52,653 nt of DNA from Bernardetia sp. (lineage in GTDB: Bacteria; Bacteroidota; Bacteroidia; Cytophagales; Bernardetiaceae), in the NCBI RefSeq assembly GCF_020630935.1, contig NZ_JAHDIG010000031.1, positions 1-52,653 on the forward strand, read 5' to 3'. Of the stretch, positions 44,674 to 52,653 are shown in pieces. The notes under the pieces are model-generated. The model was given only the letters and a program-made list of their open reading frames with translations. It was not told the DNA's origin and did no database searches. A program made the translations under genes and the position numbers. Each line of letters starts with the position of its first letter. Within the stretch, counting starts at the first letter, position 1.

Positions 44674-44903
44674 AATCTATACTATTGAAAAATGATGAGT
44701 TGGCTTATTGGTTGTTAGGATAGAAGTTGTAATAGAAAAATATACAACTAATTTTTTGAATGCAAAACTGTGAAATTTTGCTCTAATATTCTAAAATACG
44801 CATTTTTTTTTGAAAAAATACTCTTGGAAAGATAGTTTTTCGACTAAGATATTTTTTATTCTTGTTGGGCAATACATAAATAACGACAGAAAAGCTATAC
44901 ATT

Positions 44904-45458
44904 TTACTCAAAAGGAATCAAATCTATTTCAACATGTACTCCCTTAAATTTTTTTTGCCCAAGCAAATTATAGGAGTATTCTGGAACGGCTTTGTAGATA
45001 ATTTCACTTTTAGCTACCACCGTAAGAAAATGGTCGTAGGCTTGAATATCAAAGGAATCTCCCAAAATATTATTAAAAACATGAGAGCTACTCAACACGC
45101 CAGCTTCAATATGATTTTCTTGAGAGTAGTCGTACAAATCCATAGAGGTTAGAATAGATTCTTTTTCGTTGGCGTAGTATTTTGCATTGAGTTTGGATTC
45201 AATTCGAAGTTCGATATTGGTAAATTGTTTAAAAAACTCAACATCTCTGACAGCAATATTTTTAATTGGATTTTTCCCACTCTTGGCAAACACTACAATA
45301 ATTTCAAGATTAGGATTGATGAGTTTTACTTGTAAAAGTTTTTTATAAAATGAGTGCAAACGAATATAAGGTGAAATAAGAATTAATCTTTTCTCAGCTT
45401 TTTCTATAATTTCTCCTACCTTATGATTGAGAGCATTTCCTGTTAAAAATTTTGGCAT
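44904..45458 (-). CDS. Phospholipase D-like protein with altered HKD motif
   Basis: The protein (184 aa) resembles single-domain PLD-like proteins: the strand LILISPYIRLHSFY near 25-38, LEIIVVFAKSG, and then LNAKYYANEKESILTSMDLYDYS where a HxK...N/D motif is expected. In active PLD enzymes the motif reads HxKxxxxD; here the His is Asn91 (NAK93), while Lys93 and the Ser/Asp positions further on remain. It lacks a second motif, so a dimer would be needed for catalysis, and the lost His argues against activity. It diverges from the multi-PAS kinase gene, without an obvious partner. Confidence 0.7.
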   Translation of the reverse strand: MPKFLTGNALNHKVGEIIEKAEKRLILISPYIRLHSFYKKLLQVKLINPNLEIIVVFAKSGKNPIKNIAVRDVEFFKQFTNIELRIESKLNAKYYANEKESILTSMDLYDYSQENHIEAGVLSSSHVFNNILGDSFDIQAYDHFLTVVAKSEIIYKAVPEYSYNLLGQKKFKGVHVEIDLIPFE

Positions 45459-45638
45459 ATATCAAAAGTACGAATAGTTTGTATTTTTGAAGATAAAAAT
45501 AACTATAAAATTAAAATAAGGTATCTAACTCAAATGAAAATACTATAATTATAAGGTCAGAAAATTTCTAATACTAATTTTTTTACGTAATTTGAGTTTA
45601 GTCTTCATAATTTTAGATAGGTGCAGTAAATAACTTTT

Positions 45639-48600
45639 ATGGAAAGACCAGAATTTAATCCACTTTCAGACCCTAAATTAGCTCATTCAGATAATAGTCC
45701 GTATGCATGGTTGTCGCATTTACCTGTTTTGGTTTGGCAAACAAATGCTGAGCTTGTAGTGGAGAATATTATGGGAGCATTGACAGAGGAGTTTGAAATT
45801 GATACCACTAAAATTATTCAAAAAACAGTTTGGGTATTAGAAGAAGAAAAAGGCAATGAGTGGGTTTTTTCGGCGCAGTCGCACGCTGATGTGCTTTTAG
45901 GAGAAGAGTTTTACTCAATTATAAATTATAAAGAAAAGTTTTATCGTCTTCAAATTACGGCTCTCAAAAAAGGAAGTAAACTTGTCGGTACAGCAGGAAT
46001 GCTAACCAAAATAAATCTAGGACAACCTAGCGAAAGTACCACTGATTCTACTTCAAGCTCAACAAATGATGCTCTAATTTATAAATGTGCAGAATTACTC
46101 CCTTCCCCTACACTAATTTTTTCTGCCACAGATAATGAAATAGAGGTAGCCAATGAGCCATTTCTTAAATCATTCAAATATGATAGAGAAGAAATTATAG
46201 GGCAGTCTATCAATATGCTTATTGGTAGTAGCGACCTATCTCAAATTCGAAACCGTACACGTAGAAGAAGAGTTGTACGAACATTTGAGATAAAGATGAG
46301 ACGCAAGGAGCAAGGAAAGTTCTTTTGGGTCAAGATGGCTGTTCAGATGATGCAAATAGCCCAACAAAAACATTATCTACTTCAGTTTACAGACATTACA
46401 AAGAGTCGTCATAATGAAGGCAAATGGCGTTCTCTTATCAAATTTGCGCCTGATTATGTATTGCACGTAGATTTAGATGGTAATATACAGTACATCAACC
46501 GTACTCCGAAGGAAACTTCTATTTCAGAAATGATGGGTAGAAATGTTTATGGCATCATTACACCTAATGAAAGAGGACAACTCAAAAAAATATTCGAACA
46601 AGTATATGAAACTAAAAATATAGGACGTTTTGAAAGTCTGATTTATAATTTTAATACTCAATCTCGTACCACATGGCTAAGCATCAGAATAGCTCCTATG
46701 ATGACAGACGACGAGGTAACAGGGTTTGCTCTCATTGCTTCAGACATTACAAAAGCAAAACAAAATCAAGAACAGTTGAGCCAAAGTGAAGCTAAAAACA
46801 AAGTTTTACTAGATACTATTCCAGACCAAATGTTTTTACTCTCAGAAGATGGAACTATTTTGGATTACAAAGCAGACCAACAAGACTACTATCATTTGCA
46901 AAACCCTGTGGGCAAGAAAATAGGAGATGTTTTTCTACTGATGGTTTCTGGAAAAGTAGAACAAACTATTCAGAAAACGCTACTGACAAAAAAACCACAA
47001 TCTATCCAATACAACCATCTTACAAAAGATGAAGGCTTGATTCATTTGGAAGCTCGTATGAACCTCAGCACGAGAGGAGAAGTCTTGATGATTGTTAGAA
47101 ATGTTACAGAACAAAAGCGAAATGAGGAAGCTATAGTAAAAAATAGACAAGAATATAAACAACTACTCAATAATATTGATGAAATTGTATATGCAGTAGG
47201 TATAGACCCCAATAATGGCACATATCAACTCACATTTGTAAGCGAACACTTGCAGTCCGTTCTCAATTACCCTCTTGATTTTTTTGATGAAGGATTTATT
47301 CCTTGGATGCGTGTTATTCATCCAAAAGATAGAAGGCAGGTATTAGAAACTACACAAGAAGCGATATGGAAACAAACTAAAATATCTAGAATATTCAGAA
47401 TTTTACACCACACAGAAAAAAAATATTTGTGGCTAGAAGAACGTATCAATCCACAATTTGATAATTTGGGTAATCTGATAGGGTTTTTGGGAGTGGCAAG
47501 AGATATAACGCAAGAAAAAATTGCAAAAGAAGAAAATCAGAGACTTATTTCGCTCATCGGAAGTAGTCATGAATTTATTGGACTGACAGATAAGGACGGA
47601 AATATAAAATTTATAAACGAAGCTGGCAAAACCTTATTAGGTGTAGATGAAGAAAATCTATACAACAAAAAAAATAGAGAGGATGTAATAGGTACAAGTA
47701 TTTTAGAATATTTTACACGTTCTTCTCAAGAAAAAATAAGAACAGAAGTATTGCAGTTTGCTAGGTATGAGTCTTGGGAAACCGAACTTCGAATTATCAA
47801 TAGAAGAAAATACATGCCATTAGATGTAGCTGTTTCTTTCTTTCCCATAAAGCTCAACGAAACTCAAGAGACTACTTCTATTGCTGTTGTGATACGTGAT
47901 ATTAGCGAGCGCAAACGTTCTGAAAGAAAAATAAAACAAAGTGAACAGAAATATAGAACGCTTATAGATACAATGCGTGAAGGAATCATTGTATTAAATG
48001 GTAAAGATGAAATTGTATATGTCAATGAGCGAGTATTAGAACTTTTAGGGCATGTACAAGGTGAATTACTTGGTAAAACTATTGATAAATTACTTTTTCC
48101 AGATACAATAGATGAAGAGTCGCACAGTACAATTCAAAAGAGAGTAAAAATACAACCTGAACAGTATGAATTACAACTTCGCAAAAAATCTGGTGATGGA
48201 TTATGGACATGGATAAGTAGCAATCCAATAAAGTCTGACCAAGTAGAGTCTTTAGGGACAATTTTGGCAGTTGCTGATATAAATTCGTTGAAAGTAGCAC
48301 AAAATGAGATTGTTTCTGTAAATAAAGAAATGGAACAGCTGCTCTACCGTTCGTCGCACGATTTGAAAGGACCGATTAGTTCAGTAGAAGGTGTTTTGAA
48401 TCTTTTCAGAATAGAAAAAAGTGGAGATGCTACTGTACAGCAATACACAACAATGATAGAAACCTCTGTCAAAAAATTAAGCGAACTCATCAAGGATTTG
48501 ACCAAAGTATCCTCTATCAAACAAGGAAAATTAAATACAAAGGTCATAGATTTTGAAGAACTCATAAACAGTATCATCAATACATTTTCTTTCTATGAAA

Positions 48601-48995
48601 ACTATGAAAATATTGATTTTAGAGTGCATATAAATACAAAAAAAGAGTTTTGCACAGACGAAAGTTTACTTTATACTATTATTCAGAACTTTATTGAGAA
48701 TGGTATTAAGTATTCTAAGCGTTTTCAAGACAATGCACTGGTGCAGGTTACAGTAAAAGACACTAGCAGAGGCGTAGAAATGGAGTTTTTAGATAATGGA
48801 ATTGGTATTCCAAAGAAATATCAATCCACTATATTTGATATGTTTATTCGTGCCAGCGACCAAGCCAAGGGAAGTGGACTAGGACTTTACATTGTTCAGA
48901 ATGCTATCAAAAAATTAGGGGGAACGATTCACTTAGAAAGTGAGCCTCACGAAGGCTCTATTTTTACAGTCAAATTGCCTTGTATGAATTTGTAA
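45639..48995 (+). CDS. Multi-PAS sensor histidine kinase
   Basis: A 1118-residue soluble sensor kinase with no transmembrane segments. I count seven PAS/PAC-like domains in tandem, starting near residues 22, 145, 260, 380, 505, 632 and 770; PAC-like ends are seen as DITKSR, DITKAK, NVTEQK, DITQEK and DISERKRSE. The HisKA domain follows, with His907 in SSHDLKGPISS. The HATPase domain has N-box NFIENGIKYSKR, G1 DNGIGIP and G2 GSGLGLYIV. It would sense several cytoplasmic or diffusible signals (ligand, redox or light), with no identifiable cofactor residues. No response regulator gene or receiver domain lies nearby, so the partner is unlinked. It diverges from the PLD-like gene. Confidence 0.93.
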   Translation: MERPEFNPLSDPKLAHSDNSPYAWLSHLPVLVWQTNAELVVENIMGALTEEFEIDTTKIIQKTVWVLEEEKGNEWVFSAQSHADVLLGEEFYSIINYKEKFYRLQITALKKGSKLVGTAGMLTKINLGQPSESTTDSTSSSTNDALIYKCAELLPSPTLIFSATDNEIEVANEPFLKSFKYDREEIIGQSINMLIGSSDLSQIRNRTRRRRVVRTFEIKMRRKEQGKFFWVKMAVQMMQIAQQKHYLLQFTDITKSRHNEGKWRSLIKFAPDYVLHVDLDGNIQYINRTPKETSISEMMGRNVYGIITPNERGQLKKIFEQVYETKNIGRFESLIYNFNTQSRTTWLSIRIAPMMTDDEVTGFALIASDITKAKQNQEQLSQSEAKNKVLLDTIPDQMFLLSEDGTILDYKADQQDYYHLQNPVGKKIGDVFLLMVSGKVEQTIQKTLLTKKPQSIQYNHLTKDEGLIHLEARMNLSTRGEVLMIVRNVTEQKRNEEAIVKNRQEYKQLLNNIDEIVYAVGIDPNNGTYQLTFVSEHLQSVLNYPLDFFDEGFIPWMRVIHPKDRRQVLETTQEAIWKQTKISRIFRILHHTEKKYLWLEERINPQFDNLGNLIGFLGVARDITQEKIAKEENQRLISLIGSSHEFIGLTDKDGNIKFINEAGKTLLGVDEENLYNKKNREDVIGTSILEYFTRSSQEKIRTEVLQFARYESWETELRIINRRKYMPLDVAVSFFPIKLNETQETTSIAVVIRDISERKRSERKIKQSEQKYRTLIDTMREGIIVLNGKDEIVYVNERVLELLGHVQGELLGKTIDKLLFPDTIDEESHSTIQKRVKIQPEQYELQLRKKSGDGLWTWISSNPIKSDQVESLGTILAVADINSLKVAQNEIVSVNKEMEQLLYRSSHDLKGPISSVEGVLNLFRIEKSGDATVQQYTTMIETSVKKLSELIKDLTKVSSIKQGKLNTKVIDFEELINSIINTFSFYENYENIDFRVHINTKKEFCTDESLLYTIIQNFIENGIKYSKRFQDNALVQVTVKDTSRGVEMEFLDNGIGIPKKYQSTIFDMFIRASDQAKGSGLGLYIVQNAIKKLGGTIHLESEPHEGSIFTVKLPCMNL

Positions 48996-49053
48996 ATGAT
49001 TTTGAAACGACTGTTGGATATATTATCAATACATTTTTTACTAGAAAAAACTT

Positions 49054-50028
49054 ATGAAATACATAGTTGCCCCCCTTATACTTTTACTATTGCCTTTTGC
49101 TGTTTTTTCTCAAGATAATTTTGTCTTAGAAAAATTCCAACCTATTCCTAAAAAAGTCAAAAAAATAAGTGGCGTTCAATATAGTATCTATAAACAAGAT
49201 ACTACAAGAGAAGATTTTTCAGAATACAATTTTGATGAAGCTGGAAATTTGATAAAATGGGAACAATTTCTTTACCATGCTGGCGAAGAACGAGAATATG
49301 ATTCGTTAGGAAGAATTACAGAATTAGAAGGGGTATATGGCGAAAGTTTTGCTAATGGAACTGTCTCTTATTCTTACCTTTCAAAAAATCAGAAAATTGA
49401 AATTTATGATAAAATGGGTTTCTATCAGTATGTAAAATCGAACTTTGTATTTGATAAAGATAAGATAGTTCAAGAAGTAAGATATGATTCTACATTTGAT
49501 AAAATGGATAACTATGGTTCTAGTAATAAAGTGAATATTAGTTATTCGTATGATAAATATGGAAACTTAGCAGAAGAATTACATTTTCTTGATTCTGCAA
49601 CAGAAATGATTTATGAGATGCACGCCATCTACAACAAAAACTCTTTGCTCAATAGAAGTGAACATTTTTCTGAAAAAAGTCATAATTATGAGAGTGCTGA
49701 TATAAAAACAGAAGAATATTTTTATATCGAAGAAGGAGACTTCAAAGGAAAAGTAAAGAAAAAAGTGCTTAAAGCAACACTTTCGCATATTGATACGAAA
49801 ACAGAAACTATTATAACCTATACTTATAAAAAGCTAGGTAAAGATTCTTATACAGTTGAGATAAGGCATTTTTCAAGTGGAAAACTTACTTGGCATCAGA
49901 AAAAAACATACAATAACGATTATTTAGTTAAATTAGAAGAGTATAATACATTGGAAAGCTCAAGCGAGCCTAAACTATCTTCTTGGACAGAATACACTTA
50001 CTCTTTCTATCCAACAAGCAATGAATAG
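49054..50028 (+). CDS. Secreted protein with YD/RHS-like repeats
   Basis: The signal peptide (1-19, LLPFAVFSQ end) precedes a beta-rich protein of about 300 residues. Repeated motifs of the YD/RHS type occur: NFDEAGNLIKWEQF, EYDSLGRITELEG, SYDKYGNLAEELHF. These short repeats form spiralling strands in Bacteroidota proteins of unknown function. Unlike toxin RHS proteins it is short and lacks the hyperconserved core and toxin domain. It follows the kinase gene by 58 bp on the same strand and may share its transcript. Confidence 0.7.
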   Translation: MKYIVAPLILLLLPFAVFSQDNFVLEKFQPIPKKVKKISGVQYSIYKQDTTREDFSEYNFDEAGNLIKWEQFLYHAGEEREYDSLGRITELEGVYGESFANGTVSYSYLSKNQKIEIYDKMGFYQYVKSNFVFDKDKIVQEVRYDSTFDKMDNYGSSNKVNISYSYDKYGNLAEELHFLDSATEMIYEMHAIYNKNSLLNRSEHFSEKSHNYESADIKTEEYFYIEEGDFKGKVKKKVLKATLSHIDTKTETIITYTYKKLGKDSYTVEIRHFSSGKLTWHQKKTYNNDYLVKLEEYNTLESSSEPKLSSWTEYTYSFYPTSNE

Positions 50029-50343
50029 ATGGCTGAAAATGACTAATGGTCATTTTATAAATGTTGGTTTGTTTTTTGTAAAAAAAATACTTGTTTTATT
50101 GAAAAAATTGAAACAAAAGTATCATTTTTATAGAAATGAACGAAATATTCAGTTTTTGTAATAAAAAACTTGGATTTTAGTGCAACTTATTGTTACTTTG
50201 TATCGTTATTGGTATGCAAGCATAACAAAAAAACTTTTTTAGTGTGTGTAAAAAGTGAACTTGTTTCAGCGATTTAAAACTTAAATTACTGACTTGCTGT
50301 ATAACTTTTTATTCCAAATAAAAACCTTTTAAATTTTAGTCTT
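50029..50343. other. AT-rich intergenic region upstream of the phasin-like gene
   Basis: No gene is visible in this 315-bp gap. It contains a weak promoter-like pair, TTGG at 50170-50173 and TTACTTTG at 50193-50200, with a leader of about 135 nt. No hairpin or repeat of note was seen. Confidence 0.5.
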
Positions 50344-50718
50344 ATGGAAGATTTATTAAAGAAACTCGTTTATACTGGTGTTGGTGTTGTTTCATTGACT
50401 GCTGAAAAATTACAAGAAGTAGTTGACAAATTAGTTGATGAGCGCAAAATCTCTGCTGATGAAGGAAAAAAATTAGTAGATGAGTTTTTCGACACTACTG
50501 AAGAAAAGAAAAAAGAATTCGAAGGACAGCTTTCTTCTATCGTAGAAAAAGTAGTTCGTTCTTTCAAATTTGCTTCAAACAAAGAAGTTACTGAACTTAC
50601 TGAGCGTGTTAAAGTATTAGAAGCTAACGCTGGTATCGTAGGTGAAGTAGAGCAAAGCGAAAAAAAAGCTACTAAAACTGTAAAGAAAGCCCCTGCTAAA
50701 GCTGCTGCTGCAAAATAA
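50344..50718 (+). CDS. Phasin/PhaF-like granule-associated protein
   Basis: A 124-residue, mostly helical protein. The N-terminal 100 residues (LLKKLVYTGVGVVSLTAEKLQEVVDKLVDERKIS, then EGKKLVDEFFDTTEEKKKEFE) resemble the polyhydroxyalkanoate granule-associated PhaI/PhaF family, with a coiled-coil region near 75-95. The C-terminus (KKATKTVKKAPAKAAAAK) is a Lys/Ala histone-H1-like tail, as in PhaF-type proteins that bind DNA and granules. No PHA synthase lies nearby, and in Bacteroidota such proteins are abundant without a proven granule role. Strong terminator downstream. Confidence 0.75.
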   Translation: MEDLLKKLVYTGVGVVSLTAEKLQEVVDKLVDERKISADEGKKLVDEFFDTTEEKKKEFEGQLSSIVEKVVRSFKFASNKEVTELTERVKVLEANAGIVGEVEQSEKKATKTVKKAPAKAAAAK

Positions 50719-50779
50719 TCAAAGGTGATTTACAAATTGCATTACCTTTTTGCACCTTAGCAATTAGTTATTGATAAAT

Positions 50780-50830
50780 AAAGCCAAATTTCTGTCTTTC
50801 CATAACAAAAAGACTGGAATTTGGCTTTTC
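50780..50830 (+). terminator. Intrinsic terminator of the phasin-like gene
   Basis: Arms AAGCCAAATT and AATTTGGCTT with an inner GTCTTT/AAAGAC stem, followed by TTTTC. It lies about 60 bp after the stop. Confidence 0.85.
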
Positions 50831-50863
50831 TGCTTTATATATGTAATTTTATATAAGTAAGTC

Positions 50864-51026
50864 AATGGAAAATTTAAAATGGATAATTGATAATTAAATC
50901 ATTGATTCACAGAACAGAGAAAAACCACCGTTCGTTGGTCTTTTAGTGTAGCAACACCAACAATTTTTTTATCATGTCCAGTACTCTAAGAATAATTATC
51001 CATTGTCCATTAATGAATTATCAATT
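50864..51026. repeat. MITE-like repeat element with inverted ends
   Basis: ATGGATAATT at 50879-50888 and AATTATCCAT at 50994-51003 are a perfect 10-bp inverted repeat, with further imperfect TGATAATT/AATTATCA sequence outside or beside them. The interior contains a nested palindrome, GTTGGT...ACCAAC around GTGTAGCAACAC. There is no coding potential. It resembles short non-autonomous repeats rather than a regulatory site. Confidence 0.6.
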
Positions 51027-51034
51027 CAGTCTAT

Positions 51035-52653
51035 ATGTTTTTTCAAAATACCGTTAAAAATATAAATCGCCTCAGACAGCTTATTCAAGTATTGTTGAAA
51101 TATGGTTTTGAAGATATTGTAATGAATACACCTCTTCAAAAACTGATTCCACCACGCACAACACTCACTTGGACAAGTAATGAAGCAGGAGAAAGTGAGG
51201 CACTGATGGTATATTCCACTCGTTCCGAACGTGTCAGAATGGTTATTGAAGAGTTAGGACCAACCTTCGTAAAGCTGGCTCAAGTGCTTAGTAATCGTCC
51301 AGACTTTGTGCCTGAAGATTTGATTGTAGAGTTTAAAAAATTACAGAGCAGTGTTCAGCCTTTCGATACAGAAATTGCTAAAGAAATTATTTTTATAGAG
51401 ACTGGACAAACGACAGAAGAACTTTTCCAATTTTTTGATGAAGTGCCGATTGGAGCAGCCTCTATTGGACAAGTACACCGTGCTAGGCTACATACAGGAG
51501 AAGATGTAGTGGTAAAAGTTCAGCGTCCTAATGTGCGTGCAAAAGTAAAGACTGACCTTGCCTTACTCTCTGAATTTGTTCGTCTTACAGAAAACTTTTT
51601 TATCTCGGCTGGTATTCTAAACCCTTTAGAAGTAGTTACGGCATTTGAAAAGACAATGCAGAAAGAACTGGATTACATGACTGAAGCAAGGCACATGGAA
51701 CAGTTCAGAAAAATGTATAGAGACAAAAAAGAAGATTTTCATGTTCCGAAGCCTTATTTAGATATTTCAACTTCTAAAGTTTTGGTAATTGAATATGTAA
51801 GTGGTTGTAAAATTACGGACATTGCACAGCTTGAAGCTTGGGGTTTAGACTCAAAACGCATAGCTGAAAAGGGAATGGATATTTACCTAACTCAAATCTT
51901 CGAATACGGACTTTTTCACGCCGACCCTCACCCTGGGAATATTTTGATAAAACCTAACGGAAAAATTGTTCTGTTAGATTTTGGAATGGTAGGAAAACTA
52001 ATGACTCATCAAAAATTTGCTTTTGCTGGAGTGTTTATCAATCTTGCCAAACAAGATGCTCGTGGAATGGCTGCTAATCTTCGAAAGCTCGCCATTGATA
52101 GTGAGATTGAAGACATGCGAAGTTTTGAGTACGATTTGCACGAACTGATTGAGGAGTTTGTTGTTTTGGATGCTGCTGGCGATATGGGAATGGCAGACTT
52201 GACAGAAAGATTACAAAAAATAATTTATACCTATCGTTTAGAAATGCCCGGAGTGGTGTTCTTGATTTTGCGTGCTTTAGTAATTTTGGAGGGAATTGGT
52301 AACACGCTTCATCCAGAATTTCAAAGTTTGGAGTATATTCGTCCTTATGGTGTCAAGATTTTGGCAGAGGAATATTCAGTAGCAAATGTCAATTCAGAAC
52401 TTTCCTACACACTGACCGAATTTGGAGGACTTTTATATAATTTCCCTTCTGAAATTCGATATATTCTCAAAAAACTTAGAAAAGGAGAGTTTAACTTCGA
52501 TATCAAAGTTCAAGCAGATGAGCCGATTCTTAGGAAAGCTGAATCAATTACCAATCGCTTGACTTTTACTATGCTTATCTGTGCTTTGGTGGTTTCTGCA
52601 ACTATTTCACTAAGTGCAGAATTTCCAGCTTATTTAGAAACGGATGGTGGAAT
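51035..52653 (+). CDS. ABC1/UbiB-family atypical kinase, truncated by window end
   Basis: The 539 codons visible begin at MFFQNTVKNINRL and run off the right edge. Family motifs are clear: GPTFVKLAQVLSNRPD (75-90, where the usual KxGQ reads KLAQ), a PIGAASIGQVHRA loop (138-150) corresponding to the Ala-rich nucleotide loop, VVVKVQRP with the ATP-site Lys, ELDYMTEA, GLFHADPHPGNI (catalytic loop) and LLDFGMVG (DFG-type metal motif). UbiB/ABC1 proteins support biosynthesis of ubiquinone or other isoprenoid quinones; Bacteroidota use menaquinone, so the exact role is inferred. A hydrophobic segment starting near residue 518 (TFTMLICALVVSATISL) is the C-terminal membrane anchor. An element lies immediately upstream. 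Confidence 0.93.
   Translation, partial: MFFQNTVKNINRLRQLIQVLLKYGFEDIVMNTPLQKLIPPRTTLTWTSNEAGESEALMVYSTRSERVRMVIEELGPTFVKLAQVLSNRPDFVPEDLIVEFKKLQSSVQPFDTEIAKEIIFIETGQTTEELFQFFDEVPIGAASIGQVHRARLHTGEDVVVKVQRPNVRAKVKTDLALLSEFVRLTENFFISAGILNPLEVVTAFEKTMQKELDYMTEARHMEQFRKMYRDKKEDFHVPKPYLDISTSKVLVIEYVSGCKITDIAQLEAWGLDSKRIAEKGMDIYLTQIFEYGLFHADPHPGNILIKPNGKIVLLDFGMVGKLMTHQKFAFAGVFINLAKQDARGMAANLRKLAIDSEIEDMRSFEYDLHELIEEFVVLDAAGDMGMADLTERLQKIIYTYRLEMPGVVFLILRALVILEGIGNTLHPEFQSLEYIRPYGVKILAEEYSVANVNSELSYTLTEFGGLLYNFPSEIRYILKKLRKGEFNFDIKVQADEPILRKAESITNRLTFTMLICALVVSATISLSAEFPAYLETDGG

Larger units (their letters stand above)
50719..51034. other. Intergenic region with terminator and repeat element
   Basis: A 316-bp gap. 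It contains the phasin-gene terminator (50780-50830) and an element with 10-bp inverted ends (50864-51026) that reaches almost to the UbiB-family start. Confidence 0.7.

Noticed and set aside
43658-44695. Several plus-strand frames opposite the dehydrogenase E1 gene, rich in Ser and Leu
   Set aside because: They are the antisense reading of the Glu/Lys-rich extension. The minus-strand product has recognisable E1 domains in the same frame, so these are shadows.
49195-49620. Possible RHS/polymorphic toxin
   Set aside because: Only short YD-like repeats are present. There is no long core, no processing motif, no C-terminal toxin domain and no neighbouring immunity gene.

Overview
The window is AT-rich chromosomal DNA of a Bacteroidota bacterium, most likely order Cytophagales (a Bernardetia/Flexibacter-like lineage is my guess; I cannot place it more precisely). 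Supporting signs are a type IX secretion (T9SS) C-terminal sorting domain with SprB-like repeats, many Sec-signal and lipobox proteins, an alpha-beta fused 2-oxoacid dehydrogenase E1, a YbiT-type ABC-F ATPase, several TAnnTTTG-like -7 boxes, few recognisable Shine-Dalgarno sites, and long A/T hairpin terminators between convergent genes. I saw no rRNA, tRNA, insertion sequence, integrase, phage gene or CRISPR array.

Layout. 1-2.9 kb (minus strand): a truncated gene, a BstA/DinB-type thiol transferase, an E2-like protein with the canonical HPN motif and cysteine, a ubiquitin-like protein and an alpha/beta hydrolase. 3.0-8.9 kb: a secreted protein, a multi-pass membrane protein with conserved-looking cysteines, then a tight three-gene unit of AAA ATPase-DUF4435 fusion (PARIS-like architecture), GrpB-family nucleotidyltransferase and secreted propeller-like protein, then an outer-membrane barrel. 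9-16 kb: membrane and secreted proteins, an EamA transporter, a pair of LVIVD lipoproteins, a PdxH-like oxidase and a DbpA-type helicase. 16-28 kb: SUMF1-like secreted protein, outer-membrane barrel, rpiB and leucyl aminopeptidase, an M48 CAAX-type protease, small secreted proteins, ABC-F ATPase, RlpA-like lipoprotein. 28-38 kb: DUF1206 membrane protein, a 1031-residue modular T9SS surface protein, a repeat-rich intergenic region, an MscS channel, fused FTCD and a Tdi1-like immunity protein. 38-52.6 kb: gatB, thioredoxin, a lipoprotein, fused 2-oxoacid dehydrogenase E1 with a long acidic extension, a PLD-like protein, a seven-PAS histidine kinase, a secreted repeat protein, a phasin-like protein and a truncated UbiB-family kinase.

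Most genes are unlinked housekeeping or envelope functions in small transcription units. Two clusters may act as systems: the Ubl-E2 pair at the left edge, whose E1 and protease partners are not visible and might lie to the left of the window, and the ATPase/DUF4435-GrpB unit at 4.8-7.8 kb, a candidate antiphage locus. Non-coding DNA also carries several palindromic elements, including a two-copy dispersed repeat and a nearly fully self-complementary element of about 95 bp.
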